This document shows positions 23,279 to 29,601 of a DNA stretch of 29,601 nucleotides, piece by piece. The stretch lies in IMG/VR virus record IMGVR_UViG_3300030107_005365, positions 1 to 29,601 of that record. One strand, given 5' to 3'. Both the position numbers and the translations under genes were made by a program. The number at the start of each line of letters is the position of its first letter. The stretch's first letter is position 1. Source of the DNA: a virus. The notes beneath the pieces were generated by a model. That model made no database searches. It had not been told where the DNA came from and was given only the letters and a program-made list of their open reading frames with translations.

Positions 23279-24100
23279 CTACGCAACCGCATCGGTTCCG
23301 TAGATATGCTCATAAAGGCGATTGCGTTCCTGCACGAAGAAATCGTGCTGCGGATGCTTGCCATCAAACAAAGGCCCGTTAGGTGCCTCAATCTCGCGCA
23401 GCTTGTCTTGCGCCTCGGATGGCGTCATCGCCGTGTTAGATTTCTCAAAGCCGGCGAAGTCATCTTCGCTGACCTTGTCTCTTATATATTCACCAATGCC
23501 CACCATCGATTTTATAAATTCCGGGTGGTCACCTAACAGCGTGCCGTCTGACAGCTGTATTTCGGTTAATTCTTCATTGCCCAGCTTGGACAACATACCG
23601 TTCGCCAGCGACATGCGGTCGTCATAGGCGTTTCCATATTCCTTGCGCAAATCAGCCGTGACCTGTGCGCGTATGCCCTCAAGATCCGGCGCCTCTTCTT
23701 CCTGACTTGCAGTTAGCTCGTTATACGAGGCCAACAATTTTTGCGCCTGATCGTTGTTTAGTCCGATGTCATGCGCGGTGTTTCTAAACCAGCCCAACAA
23801 GTTTTCGTCAGGCTCCTCTCCAGCTTCAAGAGTGTAGGCTTCACCGCTTTCCGGCCGGCCGAGACGGTCGTAAACTTCGCCCCAATCTTCAGCGCTGGAA
23901 TGTTCGCCAGGCAATGGAATTTTGTCGCGTCCGATCATGGACGAGGCGTTTACATATGCCTTCGCCAAGTTTTCTACGGACTGTATTGGCTCTAGCGCCT
24001 TGTTGCCCCGTAGCCCTTCATCATCAATTACAGCTTTCCAGTCGTCAGACGGGGCTACCTCCGGTTCGGAGACCTCCGCTACCTGTTCTTCTTCAGCCAC
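23279..24100 (-). CDS. Capsid scaffolding protein (273 aa)
   Basis: This acidic, helical protein is encoded immediately before the MCP, the standard position for the internal scaffold of podoviral procapsids. The N-terminus is very acidic (MAEEEQVAEVSEPEVAPSDD). It is followed by DWKAVIDDEGLRGNKALEPI, then SVENLAKAYVNASSMIGRDK-type text and GRPESGEAYTLEA, a combination typical of this scaffold family (LAKAY-----IG----PG, YD-LGRPE-P--Y). The C-terminal helix-turn region (QHDFFVQERNRLYEHIYGTD) would contact the capsid protein. Its start overlaps the Bbp19-like gene by 8 bp. Confidence 0.85.
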   Translation of the reverse strand: MAEEEQVAEVSEPEVAPSDDWKAVIDDEGLRGNKALEPIQSVENLAKAYVNASSMIGRDKIPLPGEHSSAEDWGEVYDRLGRPESGEAYTLEAGEEPDENLLGWFRNTAHDIGLNNDQAQKLLASYNELTASQEEEAPDLEGIRAQVTADLRKEYGNAYDDRMSLANGMLSKLGNEELTEIQLSDGTLLGDHPEFIKSMVGIGEYIRDKVSEDDFAGFEKSNTAMTPSEAQDKLREIEAPNGPLFDGKHPQHDFFVQERNRLYEHIYGTDAVA

Positions 24101-24314
24101 TATCTACTTCTCCTTCTATTGGTTTGCGGTCGCTCAGGAGCGACAGGATGAACAGAACGACAGACCTCTGTCCCTCTGCGTAGGCACTTTCGCAGTGATC
24201 GCCGCGAAAGGTCGGGGTGTAAAATCCATAGCGGTGCTTCATATCTTCAAGCAGCCGCTCCCCTTCGTTTGTATTAAATATGTGTTTTGCGTCTTCGCGC
24301 AGTTCCTCAATCAT
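24093..24314 (-). CDS. Bbp19-family phage protein (73 aa)
   Basis: This small helical protein has the Bbp19 pattern: a helix ending in HIFNTNEGERLLEDMKHRYG, then FYTPTF-GD, then the AYAEGQRSVVLFILSLLS helix. Members lie between portal and scaffold or capsid genes in many podoviruses. Their role in the virion is not established. The ATG overlaps the portal stop by 4 bp (ATGA), and the 3' end overlaps the scaffold start, placing it firmly in the capsid operon. The length is normal for the family. Confidence 0.85.
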   Translation of the reverse strand: MIEELREDAKHIFNTNEGERLLEDMKHRYGFYTPTFRGDHCESAYAEGQRSVVLFILSLLSDRKPIEGEVDSG

Positions 24315-25924
24315 TGACCACCGCCTTGCAGCACCTTGATTGCCGGTGCCACGGATCCAAGCGCTTCAGCGGTCTGCGTTGCTTCGTTCAATTCCTGCTG
24401 CTGTGCCTGTTGCTCCTGCCGTACCTGGCGATCGCGTGCTATTTCGCCTTCGCCCTTTGTGACGCTGGCCGGGATGGAAAGCGTGCGGAGCATGTAGCGA
24501 ACAAGGCCATCGGTATCGAGGTGGTCAAATACACCGGGGTCAATGCCAGCAAGAGGACTAAGCAGTTCAAACAACCGCATAATGCCCTGCACGTCGGATT
24601 GTTTCTGTGCCTTCGCCAGCGGACTGACGTATTCAATGTCGAGGCTTTCTTGCTCTATTGTCTCAGGTGCTTCCGGTATTTTGCCTTGCCGGATAAGCAG
24701 CGCAAAAACGCGCTCAATCATGGGTTGGAGCAATTCAGCTTGCAGGCGCCCAAGCACGGGGCCAAGCAGCCTCATTTTTTCTTCAGTTCTTTGCACGACT
24801 TCCGTCGCGGTCATTTGCGGGCCAGCACCCAGCACCAGCTGGTCGACGTAAAACGCCGATCGAATTGCCTGCCGTCGCTGCTCTTCCAGATTAAGGCCAA
24901 GGGGATTATTGGCGCCAATCTGCAATGGCTCGATGCGGTCACGGGTGCCGCTGCGGTAAAAGTTGAGACCAGCAGGCTTGGTTTTGATAGGCAGCATGAA
25001 CCCGTCATCCGGCACCATTAAAGGCGGATCGACCTGTTTCTGTGCCGCGGTGATTGTCACCTTCGACATCGCGTTGATCATCATGGTGTCGGGCAATGCC
25101 GTCATTGCCGGCGATCGACCGTAGCCTTGCTCAAAGCTCGCCTTTAGAAAGCGTGGGCAAACGTATGGAAACTCGTCAAAGCCGCCCTCGCGGATAATTA
25201 TCTTTTGTGTTGGCTCAATGTAGATGGAAGCAAACGGCTTATTGCCGCTGTCTATTTTCTGCGCGTCCCTCTCATCCCGCGGCATAACGACGTGAACGAA
25301 CGTAACTTCCTCATAAGGATTGCGCTCAAGTTTGCGCACCAGTTTATCGCCAAGCGCGTCTTCCCCAAACTGGATCGCGGCGGCACGTAGGCTAAGTTTA
25401 AACTTGCGAAAAACCGTATCCACGCGTCCATATTCATCTTCCGCTAGGTAACATTCTGATATGTGACGGGTAGCAAAACGCACACCGCCTTCGGGCGCGT
25501 TTTCGATATACATAACGCCAGTGCCGAAAGTGATGAGATCGTGATAAAGCTCATGTACCTGTTCGGCGTGGTTTGAGCGCTGAAACTCGCGCTGCATAAT
25601 TTGCGTCACGCTTTCCAGATATTCCTTGGCCTCATCGTCCGTGTTGAGTTCTTCTTCAACAAACGCGAGGTCGAACCAAGCCATGCTGGGGTTGGTCAGC
25701 ATCCCGTGCAGGGACGCACTTAACATTTCAGCGGCATGGATAGCGGTGCCGTCGTAGATAAGCTCCATGCGCTTGTCGCCGGCGCTACGGGACTTTGTCA
25801 CGTCAGCTTTTCGAGGAACAATGTATTCCGCTATCTGCTGCCAATGGTGTTCCCATGTGCTGCGTTGTTCTGCCAGCTTGTCCAGGCGCTTTAGCAGGAC
25901 GGCGGCGCGATCGTCACTTGCCAT
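24311..25924 (-). CDS. Portal (head-tail connector) protein, T7 gp8-like (537 aa)
   Basis: This protein forms the ring at the capsid vertex through which DNA is packaged and ejected. The N-terminus (LDKLAEQRSTWEHHWQQIAE, then YIVPRK) and YDGTAIHAAEMLSASLHGML, then TNPSMAWFDLAF, are hallmarks of the head-tail connecting protein family. So are the middle FPYVCPRFLKA, the YGRSPAMTALPDTMMINAMS helix and the later EEQRRQAIRSAFYVDQLV and MTATEVVQRTEEKMRLLGPV, then LGRLQAELLQPMIERVF. The C-terminal 60 residues are Gln/Glu-rich coiled coil. The ATG directly follows the stop of the proline-rich gene, and the length is normal. Confidence 0.95.
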   Translation of the reverse strand: MASDDRAAVLLKRLDKLAEQRSTWEHHWQQIAEYIVPRKADVTKSRSAGDKRMELIYDGTAIHAAEMLSASLHGMLTNPSMAWFDLAFVEEELNTDDEAKEYLESVTQIMQREFQRSNHAEQVHELYHDLITFGTGVMYIENAPEGGVRFATRHISECYLAEDEYGRVDTVFRKFKLSLRAAAIQFGEDALGDKLVRKLERNPYEEVTFVHVVMPRDERDAQKIDSGNKPFASIYIEPTQKIIIREGGFDEFPYVCPRFLKASFEQGYGRSPAMTALPDTMMINAMSKVTITAAQKQVDPPLMVPDDGFMLPIKTKPAGLNFYRSGTRDRIEPLQIGANNPLGLNLEEQRRQAIRSAFYVDQLVLGAGPQMTATEVVQRTEEKMRLLGPVLGRLQAELLQPMIERVFALLIRQGKIPEAPETIEQESLDIEYVSPLAKAQKQSDVQGIMRLFELLSPLAGIDPGVFDHLDTDGLVRYMLRTLSIPASVTKGEGEIARDRQVRQEQQAQQQELNEATQTAEALGSVAPAIKVLQGGGQ

Positions 25925-26164
25925 TTAGCTGCCCAATAAGGTTTTAGAAGTAGTCGGTGCCGAGCCTAGAACAGAGCCACTTAGTCGAGCGCCTCTGCCG
26001 GCGCCCGTTCTTACTTTTTTCAATCGCTTATCTTGCTCGGTTTCACCGACTTTAACGACGGTATTGGGGGTGACTGTTGGCGCCTGAACTACCGGTTCCG
26101 GCTTTACAGGCGGCGGCGGTGGAGGAGGCGGTGGGCTAAAAATCCGTTGTACAACTCTGCTCAT
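25925..26164 (-). CDS. Proline-rich small protein B (79 aa)
   Basis: The frame begins MSRVVQRIFSPPPPPPPPPV, carries further P/V-rich text to about residue 35, then a basic segment (EQDKRLKKVRTGAGRGARLS) and ends TTSKTLLGS. It is related in layout to the neighbouring 73-aa protein: a short N-terminal hydrophobic motif, polyproline, a basic middle, and an S-K-xLLGS C-terminus. They look like tandem paralogues. Small proline-rich proteins between terminase and portal genes recur in marine podoviruses. Their function is unknown, and a packaging or head-completion role is only suggested by position. It overlaps the upstream paralogue by 4 bp. Confidence 0.7.
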   Translation of the reverse strand: MSRVVQRIFSPPPPPPPPPVKPEPVVQAPTVTPNTVVKVGETEQDKRLKKVRTGAGRGARLSGSVLGSAPTTSKTLLGS

Positions 26165-26382
26165 TCTGATGATCCTAACAATGAGGCTTTTGATACCTCT
26201 GCTTCAGTGGTTAATCCCGTTCCGCTCGTGGCGATTGTTGCCTTTCTTCCCTTCCGGCGTTTCATATCCTGCCGGACTTTTGTCTCAACGGTTGTGTCCG
26301 GCGCCAAAATTGCCGGCGGTGGTGGAACGGGCGGGATTGGAGGTGGCGGTGGAACGCTTACCTTTGGGAATAAAAAACTCAT
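26161..26382 (-). CDS. Proline-rich small protein A (73 aa)
   Basis: It begins MSFLFPKVSVPPPPPIPPVP, followed by PPPAILAPD, then a highly basic segment (KVRQDMKRRKGRKATIATSG) and the end SKASLLGSSE. It shares its plan and C-terminal SK-x-LLGS motif with the next gene, so duplication followed by divergence is likely. The ATG overlaps the TerL stop by 4 bp, and its stop overlaps the paralogue start by 4 bp, which supports real, coupled translation. There is no recognised domain. Confidence 0.7.
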   Translation of the reverse strand: MSFLFPKVSVPPPPPIPPVPPPPAILAPDTTVETKVRQDMKRRKGRKATIATSGTGLTTEAEVSKASLLGSSE

Positions 26383-27668
26383 GCTGCTACATTTCCAAAT
26401 GGGTTGTAGTTGTTGTCCGCAAACTGTTGCGGCGGAATTGCGTCTTCACTGCGCGTTTCAAGACCGATCGCCATGTATCTCAGGGCGTCTGCAAAATGTG
26501 ACGACCAATCGTGGACGGGTTGGTCGCGGAACGTCCGCGTTCTTTCGTTATAGGCGCGGTGGTAGTGCCGAAGCGCTTCCAGGGCATCGCGACAGTTGTC
26601 GCGGTCAAACCATAGTCGTGGGATTAGTAACCGCGCAGCATGGATGCCATCTTCAACAGGCAACCTCGGCAACACGCGGAAATTGAGGCCCAGGTCGTAT
26701 GCCATTTCCCTGCGACTTTTGCCGCTGCCCACTTCACGGACTTCCAGATCGTGCGGCCCATAGTGCGTGCCGTAGAGATAACCGCGTTCTTGCAATACAC
26801 GGGCGTAGTGCGGCAAACCCTCACCACGGTTTTGATAAGCATCAATGATGTGGATTTCACCGCGGCCCACAGATTGCGCAAATAGGATCGCGGTGTAGTC
26901 GTGCATTCCCAGATCCCAGAACGTATCAACCTTAAACCTTGGGTCATATGGGACACTGGTAATTCTTTGCTTGTCATCCGCTTCCTGTAATTCCTTGCCA
27001 AATACGGAGCCGGGGACGTTAGCTACCCAGCTGCACTCAAATTCCTGATTATATTGGTCTTCCGTCATGGTCGCCTTGGCGGCGGCCAGTTCGTCGTCAT
27101 CCAGTAGCCTGGTTTCCGACGCCTTGTACATCTTGCGCGCCCATCCCGGTGTCGTGGCGGCCGCTTCCCAAAGGTCATAAAAATAATTGTGTCCCTGGGG
27201 TGTCGAAATAAAGCAGGCGGATCCTTTTCTATCGGAAAGCGCCGGTCTTATAATTTCTGGAAATATGCTTTCCGGCATGGACGCCACCTCGTCCATGACG
27301 GCCATATCACTATATATGCCTCTCAATGATGCAGGGTTTTCTGCCCCAAGCAGTGTTATTCTTGCTCCGTTCGGTAAATCGCACCGCAACTCTGTTTCGT
27401 GGTATTTCGTGCCGGGTATGCCGGCGGTAAAGCTGCGCAGGTAGTCCCATGCTACCAATTTGGACTGTCTGTATGTGGGGCTGACGTAATGCAGCCGGGG
27501 TTTTGGTTTCTTTTCCTCAATAGCGCGTTTGATTAGATGGTTTATAGCGCACACCGTTTTGCCGAACCGTCGATGCATTACGAGGACGTTAAAGCGGTTT
27601 TCGTCGAGCATTTTGTGCAGTTCGCGCTGTAGCGGCCGCGGCGTATACTCAATTTCAATTGTTTGCAT
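26379..27668 (-). CDS. terL: Terminase large subunit (429 aa)
   Basis: This is the packaging motor ATPase and nuclease. The Walker A-like motif HRRFGKT lies at residues 32-38. The adenine-side region YVSPTYRQSKLVAWDYL lies near 61-77, and Walker B MAVMDE at 122-127. The coupling motif follows (CFISTPQGHNYFYDLWE). The RNase H-like nuclease starts near 245 with DTFWDLGMHDYTAILFA and includes later acidic residues around HADFADALRYM-type text (WSSHFADALRYMAIGL). I chose ATG 27668, which overlaps the upstream stop (TGATG), rather than the TTG one codon earlier. The length is normal for this family. It is followed by the proline-rich genes and portal. Confidence 0.95.
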   Translation of the reverse strand: MQTIEIEYTPRPLQRELHKMLDENRFNVLVMHRRFGKTVCAINHLIKRAIEEKKPKPRLHYVSPTYRQSKLVAWDYLRSFTAGIPGTKYHETELRCDLPNGARITLLGAENPASLRGIYSDMAVMDEVASMPESIFPEIIRPALSDRKGSACFISTPQGHNYFYDLWEAAATTPGWARKMYKASETRLLDDDELAAAKATMTEDQYNQEFECSWVANVPGSVFGKELQEADDKQRITSVPYDPRFKVDTFWDLGMHDYTAILFAQSVGRGEIHIIDAYQNRGEGLPHYARVLQERGYLYGTHYGPHDLEVREVGSGKSRREMAYDLGLNFRVLPRLPVEDGIHAARLLIPRLWFDRDNCRDALEALRHYHRAYNERTRTFRDQPVHDWSSHFADALRYMAIGLETRSEDAIPPQQFADNNYNPFGNVAA

Positions 27669-27832
27669 CAATGCACCGTGCGGTTTCTTTCGACGTGCAG
27701 CGCGTAGTCTTCCTCAAATAATATTTTCAGAAATGCTTGCGCCTCTTCCACCGAGGCGAATGGTTCCATGAAAACGCACATACCAAAACCGCCGTTGTTT
27801 AGTGGAACGCAGTAGGCGCTATATTGCTGCAT
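27668..27832 (-). CDS. Small hypothetical protein before TerL (54 aa)
   Basis: The frame starts at ATG 27832 behind a good GGAGG at a four-base spacing. The protein starts MQQYSAYCVPLNNGGFGMCV, continues with FMEPFASVEEAQAFLKILFE and ends VERNRTVH. It looks like a single small alpha/beta domain: two strands around an NGG turn, then a helix. The stop TGA overlaps the TerL ATG in TGATG, which makes it likely that this gene is translated and coupled to TerL. I do not recognise the family. Confidence 0.65.
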   Translation of the reverse strand: MQQYSAYCVPLNNGGFGMCVFMEPFASVEEAQAFLKILFEEDYALHVERNRTVH

Positions 27833-27849
27833 CTAACCTCCGAATAAGT

Positions 27850-27884
27850 GCGCCGCGTGGGAAAGAGATAAAGCCACGCGGCGC
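27850..27884. repeat. Perfect 11-bp inverted repeat (GC-rich hairpin)
   Basis: GCGCCGCGTGG (27850-27860) and CCACGCGGCGC (27874-27884) form a perfect hairpin with a 13-base loop, in the gap between HNH and the 54-aa gene. No T tract follows on either strand, so it is not a standard terminator. It could be an RNA processing or protection site, or a packaging-related element beside the terminase genes. Confidence 0.75.
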
Positions 27885-27925
27885 GGCCCTCCGTCGCACA
27901 AAAGGACAAAAATTGCGCCAGAGAG

Positions 27926-28147
27926 CTATTTTTTCGATCTGTTGCGGCTACGTGACATAACACTCAAATTCGAGGAGCGGTTGTCTTGCGGATTGCCGTT
28001 CTTGTGGTCTATGTCTTTGCCGTCGCCCCTTTTCACCCTGCCGCGTTTCATTAGCGATCGACGGGCGGCGTTGCGGCTGGCACGGTTTTTTTTCTGTTTT
28101 GGTTTACTATGATACGTCGCGTATTCGTTTGCGTAGTTTCGGGCCAT
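27926..28147 (-). CDS. Small HNH endonuclease (73 aa)
   Basis: The core motif is GDGKDIDHKNGNPQDNRSSN followed by L-V-SRS-NRSK. It contains the DH pair, the central Asn and the final N-R-S typical of compact HNH nucleases linked to phage terminase operons. A basic N-terminus (RASRNAARRSLMKRGRVKRG) would bind DNA. Such genes next to TerL often assist genome cutting during packaging. A freestanding homing role is also possible given the introns 5 kb away, though neither intron encodes an endonuclease. The ATG overlaps the preceding stop in TAATG. Confidence 0.88.
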   Translation of the reverse strand: MARNYANEYATYHSKPKQKKNRASRNAARRSLMKRGRVKRGDGKDIDHKNGNPQDNRSSNLSVMSRSRNRSKK

Positions 28148-28290
28148 TACCCTCGGCCCATTACCGACTTTTTCTTTTTCGGAAAGCCCTTTTTCATCGC
28201 GCTGTAGGACTTCGCGCTGATGGTGCTTTTGCTTTTCGGGCGGCTGGTGCCTGCTTTTTTCCGCTTATTGATATTTGCATATAGTGACAT
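28147..28290 (-). CDS. Small lysine-rich phage protein (47 aa)
   Basis: The frame runs ATG 28290 to TAA 28147 and encodes MSLYANINKRKKAGTSRPKS, a KSTISAKSYSAMKKGFPKKK segment and the end GRG. The MSLYANINKRKKAGTSR start and the Y--M--GFPKKK end occur in very similar form in many phage genomes near the terminase genes. Function is unknown, but the strong positive charge suggests DNA or RNA binding. The stop overlaps the HNH start (TAATG). It is the first gene after a 270-bp regulatory gap, so a promoter probably lies within 28291-28557. Confidence 0.75.
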   Translation of the reverse strand: MSLYANINKRKKAGTSRPKSKSTISAKSYSAMKKGFPKKKKSVMGRG

Positions 28291-28416
28291 TGGCGCTCAC
28301 TGGCTGACAGCCAGAGCCTCATTTGTGATTGTATTATCGTCTAGTGAAGATGCGGGTGGACTTTGGGGGGGAGGGGGTGCCTCTTTCCCAAAACCCGGAA
28401 CAAATTATTGGTCCCT

Positions 28417-28437
28417 TTGGCAATAGATTGGCGATAA
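28417..28437 (+). repeat. Distant pair of the attP-arm repeat
   Basis: TTGGCAATAG (28417-28426, one mismatch) and TTGGCGATAA (28428-28437) start 11 bp apart. They have the same orientation and spacing as the attP-arm pairs at 3017-3037 and 3280-3300. The pair lies in the non-coding gap between TerS and the 47-aa gene (28291-28557), so it could let the same protein, perhaps integrase, act on late gene transcription. Confidence 0.6.
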
Positions 28438-28469
28438 CAGCAATAAAGTATTGATATCATTGCAATTAA

Positions 28470-28488
28470 TTTAGGATACGTGCCTAAA
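28470..28488. promoter_or_regulatory. Operator-like inverted repeat
   Basis: TTTAGG (28470-28475) and CCTAAA (28483-28488) are perfect inverted copies around a 7-bp centre, ATACGTG. They lie in the AT-rich gap between TerS and the 47-aa gene, about 180 bp ahead of the latter. The neighbouring TTGATATCAT-TGCAATTAA text is also partly palindromic. It is a candidate binding site for a dimeric repressor; no promoter is asserted. The rest of the gap shows only a G-rich run near 28363-28378. Confidence 0.45.
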
Positions 28489-28557
28489 CGATAGATATTT
28501 CCAAGTGAGAATGATTATTATTAGCAACAACATCGAGCCTCGCGCGCGCGACTGGTG

Positions 28558-29010
28558 TCAGGACTGCTCTAATAAAATCGGTTCTTTAGCATCCAACACG
28601 TCGACGCCACCGCCCCACTTGATGGTTATCTCGCCAGCGTTTCCAGCGTCTTCCTGCTTGTCACGCACACCACTGGGCTGCATCTGCCTGATGTGCTTAT
28701 CCTTCGCATCTACCTCAAGCCTGCGACGCTGAACCTCAGCCATTGCCAGCTTGGGATCAGTTGGCAACGGTGTCTCAACCAGCTTAATGATCTGATCGCG
28801 CATTGTCTCAGCCTGTATCTGCCTCGACTCACGATAGCGATCGTATGCCTCTTCATCCTCACGCACGAAACGCAGGACCGTGCGCCAGCTTGGCAAATGA
28901 TCCGTAGCCTCACACATCGGCTTCAGTCCCTCGCCCTCAGCTATCCGCTGGCAGATCTCATCGAAATGCTGGCTCGATACTCTAGGTTTCTTGCGCTTCT
29001 TCAGCGTCAT
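28558..29010 (-). CDS. terS: Terminase small subunit (150 aa)
   Basis: This is the DNA-recognition subunit of the packaging machine. The N-terminal helix-turn-helix reads FDEICQRIAEGEGLKPMCEA and DHLPSWRTVLRFVREDEE, matching Sf6-type small terminases (EIC-R-A-GESL---C----MPS--TV-RWL). Next come the YDRYRESRQIQAETMRDQII oligomerisation helix and the RRRLEVDAKDKHIRQMQP helix. The C-terminal EITIKWGGG tail probably contacts TerL or the portal. The open frame extends up to 29058, but that extension crosses a terminator. ATG 29010 lies five bases after GGGAAGA and is the better start. Confidence 0.85.
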   Translation of the reverse strand: MTLKKRKKPRVSSQHFDEICQRIAEGEGLKPMCEATDHLPSWRTVLRFVREDEEAYDRYRESRQIQAETMRDQIIKLVETPLPTDPKLAMAEVQRRRLEVDAKDKHIRQMQPSGVRDKQEDAGNAGEITIKWGGGVDVLDAKEPILLEQS

Positions 29011-29026
29011 CCACGTCTTCCCAAAT

Positions 29027-29050
29027 AAAAAAGCCACCCCAAAAGGTGGC
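29027..29050 (-). terminator. Intrinsic terminator between the DUF6362 gene and TerS
   Basis: On the minus strand GCCACC, a TTTTGG loop and GGTGGC are followed by six T residues. It ends the transcript of the DUF6362-like gene, so TerS and the genes below it need their own promoter, a late activator or anti-termination. Confidence 0.9.
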
Positions 29051-29088
29051 CTAAGCAATTTGCCTGCAAATTGTAGAAAAAAACTACC

Positions 29089-29529
29089 TCAAATAGCCCT
29101 CTTCGTCGACACAGGATCCTGTAGCTTAAACCATAGTCCCAATATTGCCCGTTCAAACCTACGCTTTGCGGTCGCGGGATGCATACCCATCAACCGCGCA
29201 ATGCGCCGCCACGCAACACCACGCTCACGCCTCACCTGGCTATGTGCGGCAAGCCACACCAGCTTCGCCTCACCCTCCTCAAACATTAAAGACAACTCCA
29301 GCGCAACGTCATACAAATCTACTTCCGCGGATGTCGCGGCACCGCGCCGCACTTCCGTCTCATTATATCCATATGACAAATTGGGATCCGGCGCTGTCTC
29401 AGGCCACGCCGATCGAATGCGCTTGTTTAATGCCTGCGGCATCTTCTGCTCAACCTCGGCAGCTGTAAAAAACAGACCGGCCAGCCCGTCAACATCACCA
29501 ACTTTATCCCTCACCACCGTCAAATCCAT
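29089..29529 (-). CDS. DUF6362-like helix-turn-helix protein (146 aa)
   Basis: The N-terminal FFTAAEVEQKMPQALNKRIR and the C-terminal VWLAAHSQVRRERGVAWRRI, then ARLMGMHPATAKRRFERAI match DUF6362, a helix-turn-helix family common in alphaproteobacterial phages and prophages. The middle (VDLYDVALELSLMFEEGEAK) is helical. It probably binds DNA and may regulate late transcription, since it sits just ahead of the packaging operon and is separated from it by a terminator. ATG 29529 is preferred to the TTG at 29538; neither has a strong ribosome-binding sequence. The true start may differ, because the conserved part begins near residue 20. Confidence 0.78.
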   Translation of the reverse strand: MDLTVVRDKVGDVDGLAGLFFTAAEVEQKMPQALNKRIRSAWPETAPDPNLSYGYNETEVRRGAATSAEVDLYDVALELSLMFEEGEAKLVWLAAHSQVRRERGVAWRRIARLMGMHPATAKRRFERAILGLWFKLQDPVSTKRAI

Positions 29530-29577
29530 CGGCCGCAACCGTACCGTAATTGCTCGGGGCTACCGGTCGCGTGCGCC

Positions 29578-29601
29578 CCAAGCGCGCCCCAAGGCGCTTG
29601 G
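29578..29601. repeat. 8-bp inverted repeat at the window edge
   Basis: CCAAGCGC and GCGCTTGG form a perfect stem around GCCCCAAG at the very end of the window. It lies about 50 bp upstream of the DUF6362-like start, so it might be an operator or the stem of a terminator for a gene further right. The window stops before that can be judged. Confidence 0.5.

Noticed and set aside
26033-26686. 217-aa plus-strand ORF opposite the proline-rich genes
   Set aside because: Its Gly/Arg-rich runs are simply the complement of polyproline codons; there is no ribosome-binding site or domain.
27669-27671. TTG start of TerL at 27671
   Set aside because: ATG 27668 is the next codon and overlaps the upstream stop in a typical TGATG coupling.
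29011-29058. N-terminal extension of TerS to 29058
   Set aside because: It would translate through an intrinsic terminator hairpin; ATG 29010 has a ribosome-binding sequence and starts the conserved protein.

Overview
The window is most of the morphogenesis, lysis and integration part of a temperate podovirus (short-tailed dsDNA phage) genome. The host is probably an alphaproteobacterium. I infer this from three things: an attP core that copies the 3' half of an initiator tRNA (fMet), a GTA-type 3-TM holin, and a DUF6362-type gene. Phage genes lie on both sides of the att core, so this looks like the free or circularly permuted phage form rather than a prophage with host flanks. No DNA polymerase, primase, helicase or RNA polymerase is present, so the replication module must lie outside the window.

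Layout: 14-336 holds two small plus-strand genes; everything else is on the minus strand. Reading the minus strand from the right: a DUF6362-like gene (29529-29089), a terminator, TerS, a 270-bp regulatory gap, a 47-aa basic protein, HNH nuclease, a 54-aa protein, TerL, two proline-rich paralogues, portal, Bbp19-like protein, scaffold, a 129-nt structured leader, major capsid protein (MCP), probable decoration protein, and a terminator. Next come a T7-like tail and ejection block (gp11-like, nozzle, gp13-like, gp14-like and two internal virion proteins), a terminator, the largest ejection protein, tail fibre, a LamG/SPRY-like adhesin, a probable tail-fibre chaperone, a secreted protein, a TM/coiled-coil protein, holin, GH24 endolysin and a PD-(D/E)XK nuclease. 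The attP complex (2989-3300) follows, then an 87-aa protein, a tyrosine integrase, a winged-helix protein and a 54-aa gene whose RBS lies inside a long hairpin.

The most striking observation is that the MCP gene is not continuous. Its reading frame is broken by two small, ORF-less group I introns (248 nt and 202 nt) separated by a 45-nt exon. For both introns I could locate P1 with the splice-site U.G pair, P3, P4, P6, P7, P8, and P10 pairing with the downstream exon. Splicing restores a 287-aa Phage_capsid_2-type protein. The two introns differ in architecture: the first has P7.1/P7.2 and looks IA2-like, while the second lacks them. They are therefore probably independent insertions rather than a duplication.

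The attP region is also unusually readable. It contains direct repeats of TTGGCGATA on both arms in 11-bp-spaced pairs, a 13-bp inverted repeat abutting the core, a 10-bp-phased array of four iterons, and a terminator that would lie just behind the reconstituted tRNA after integration. A further pair of the same repeat lies 25 kb away, in the gap below TerS.
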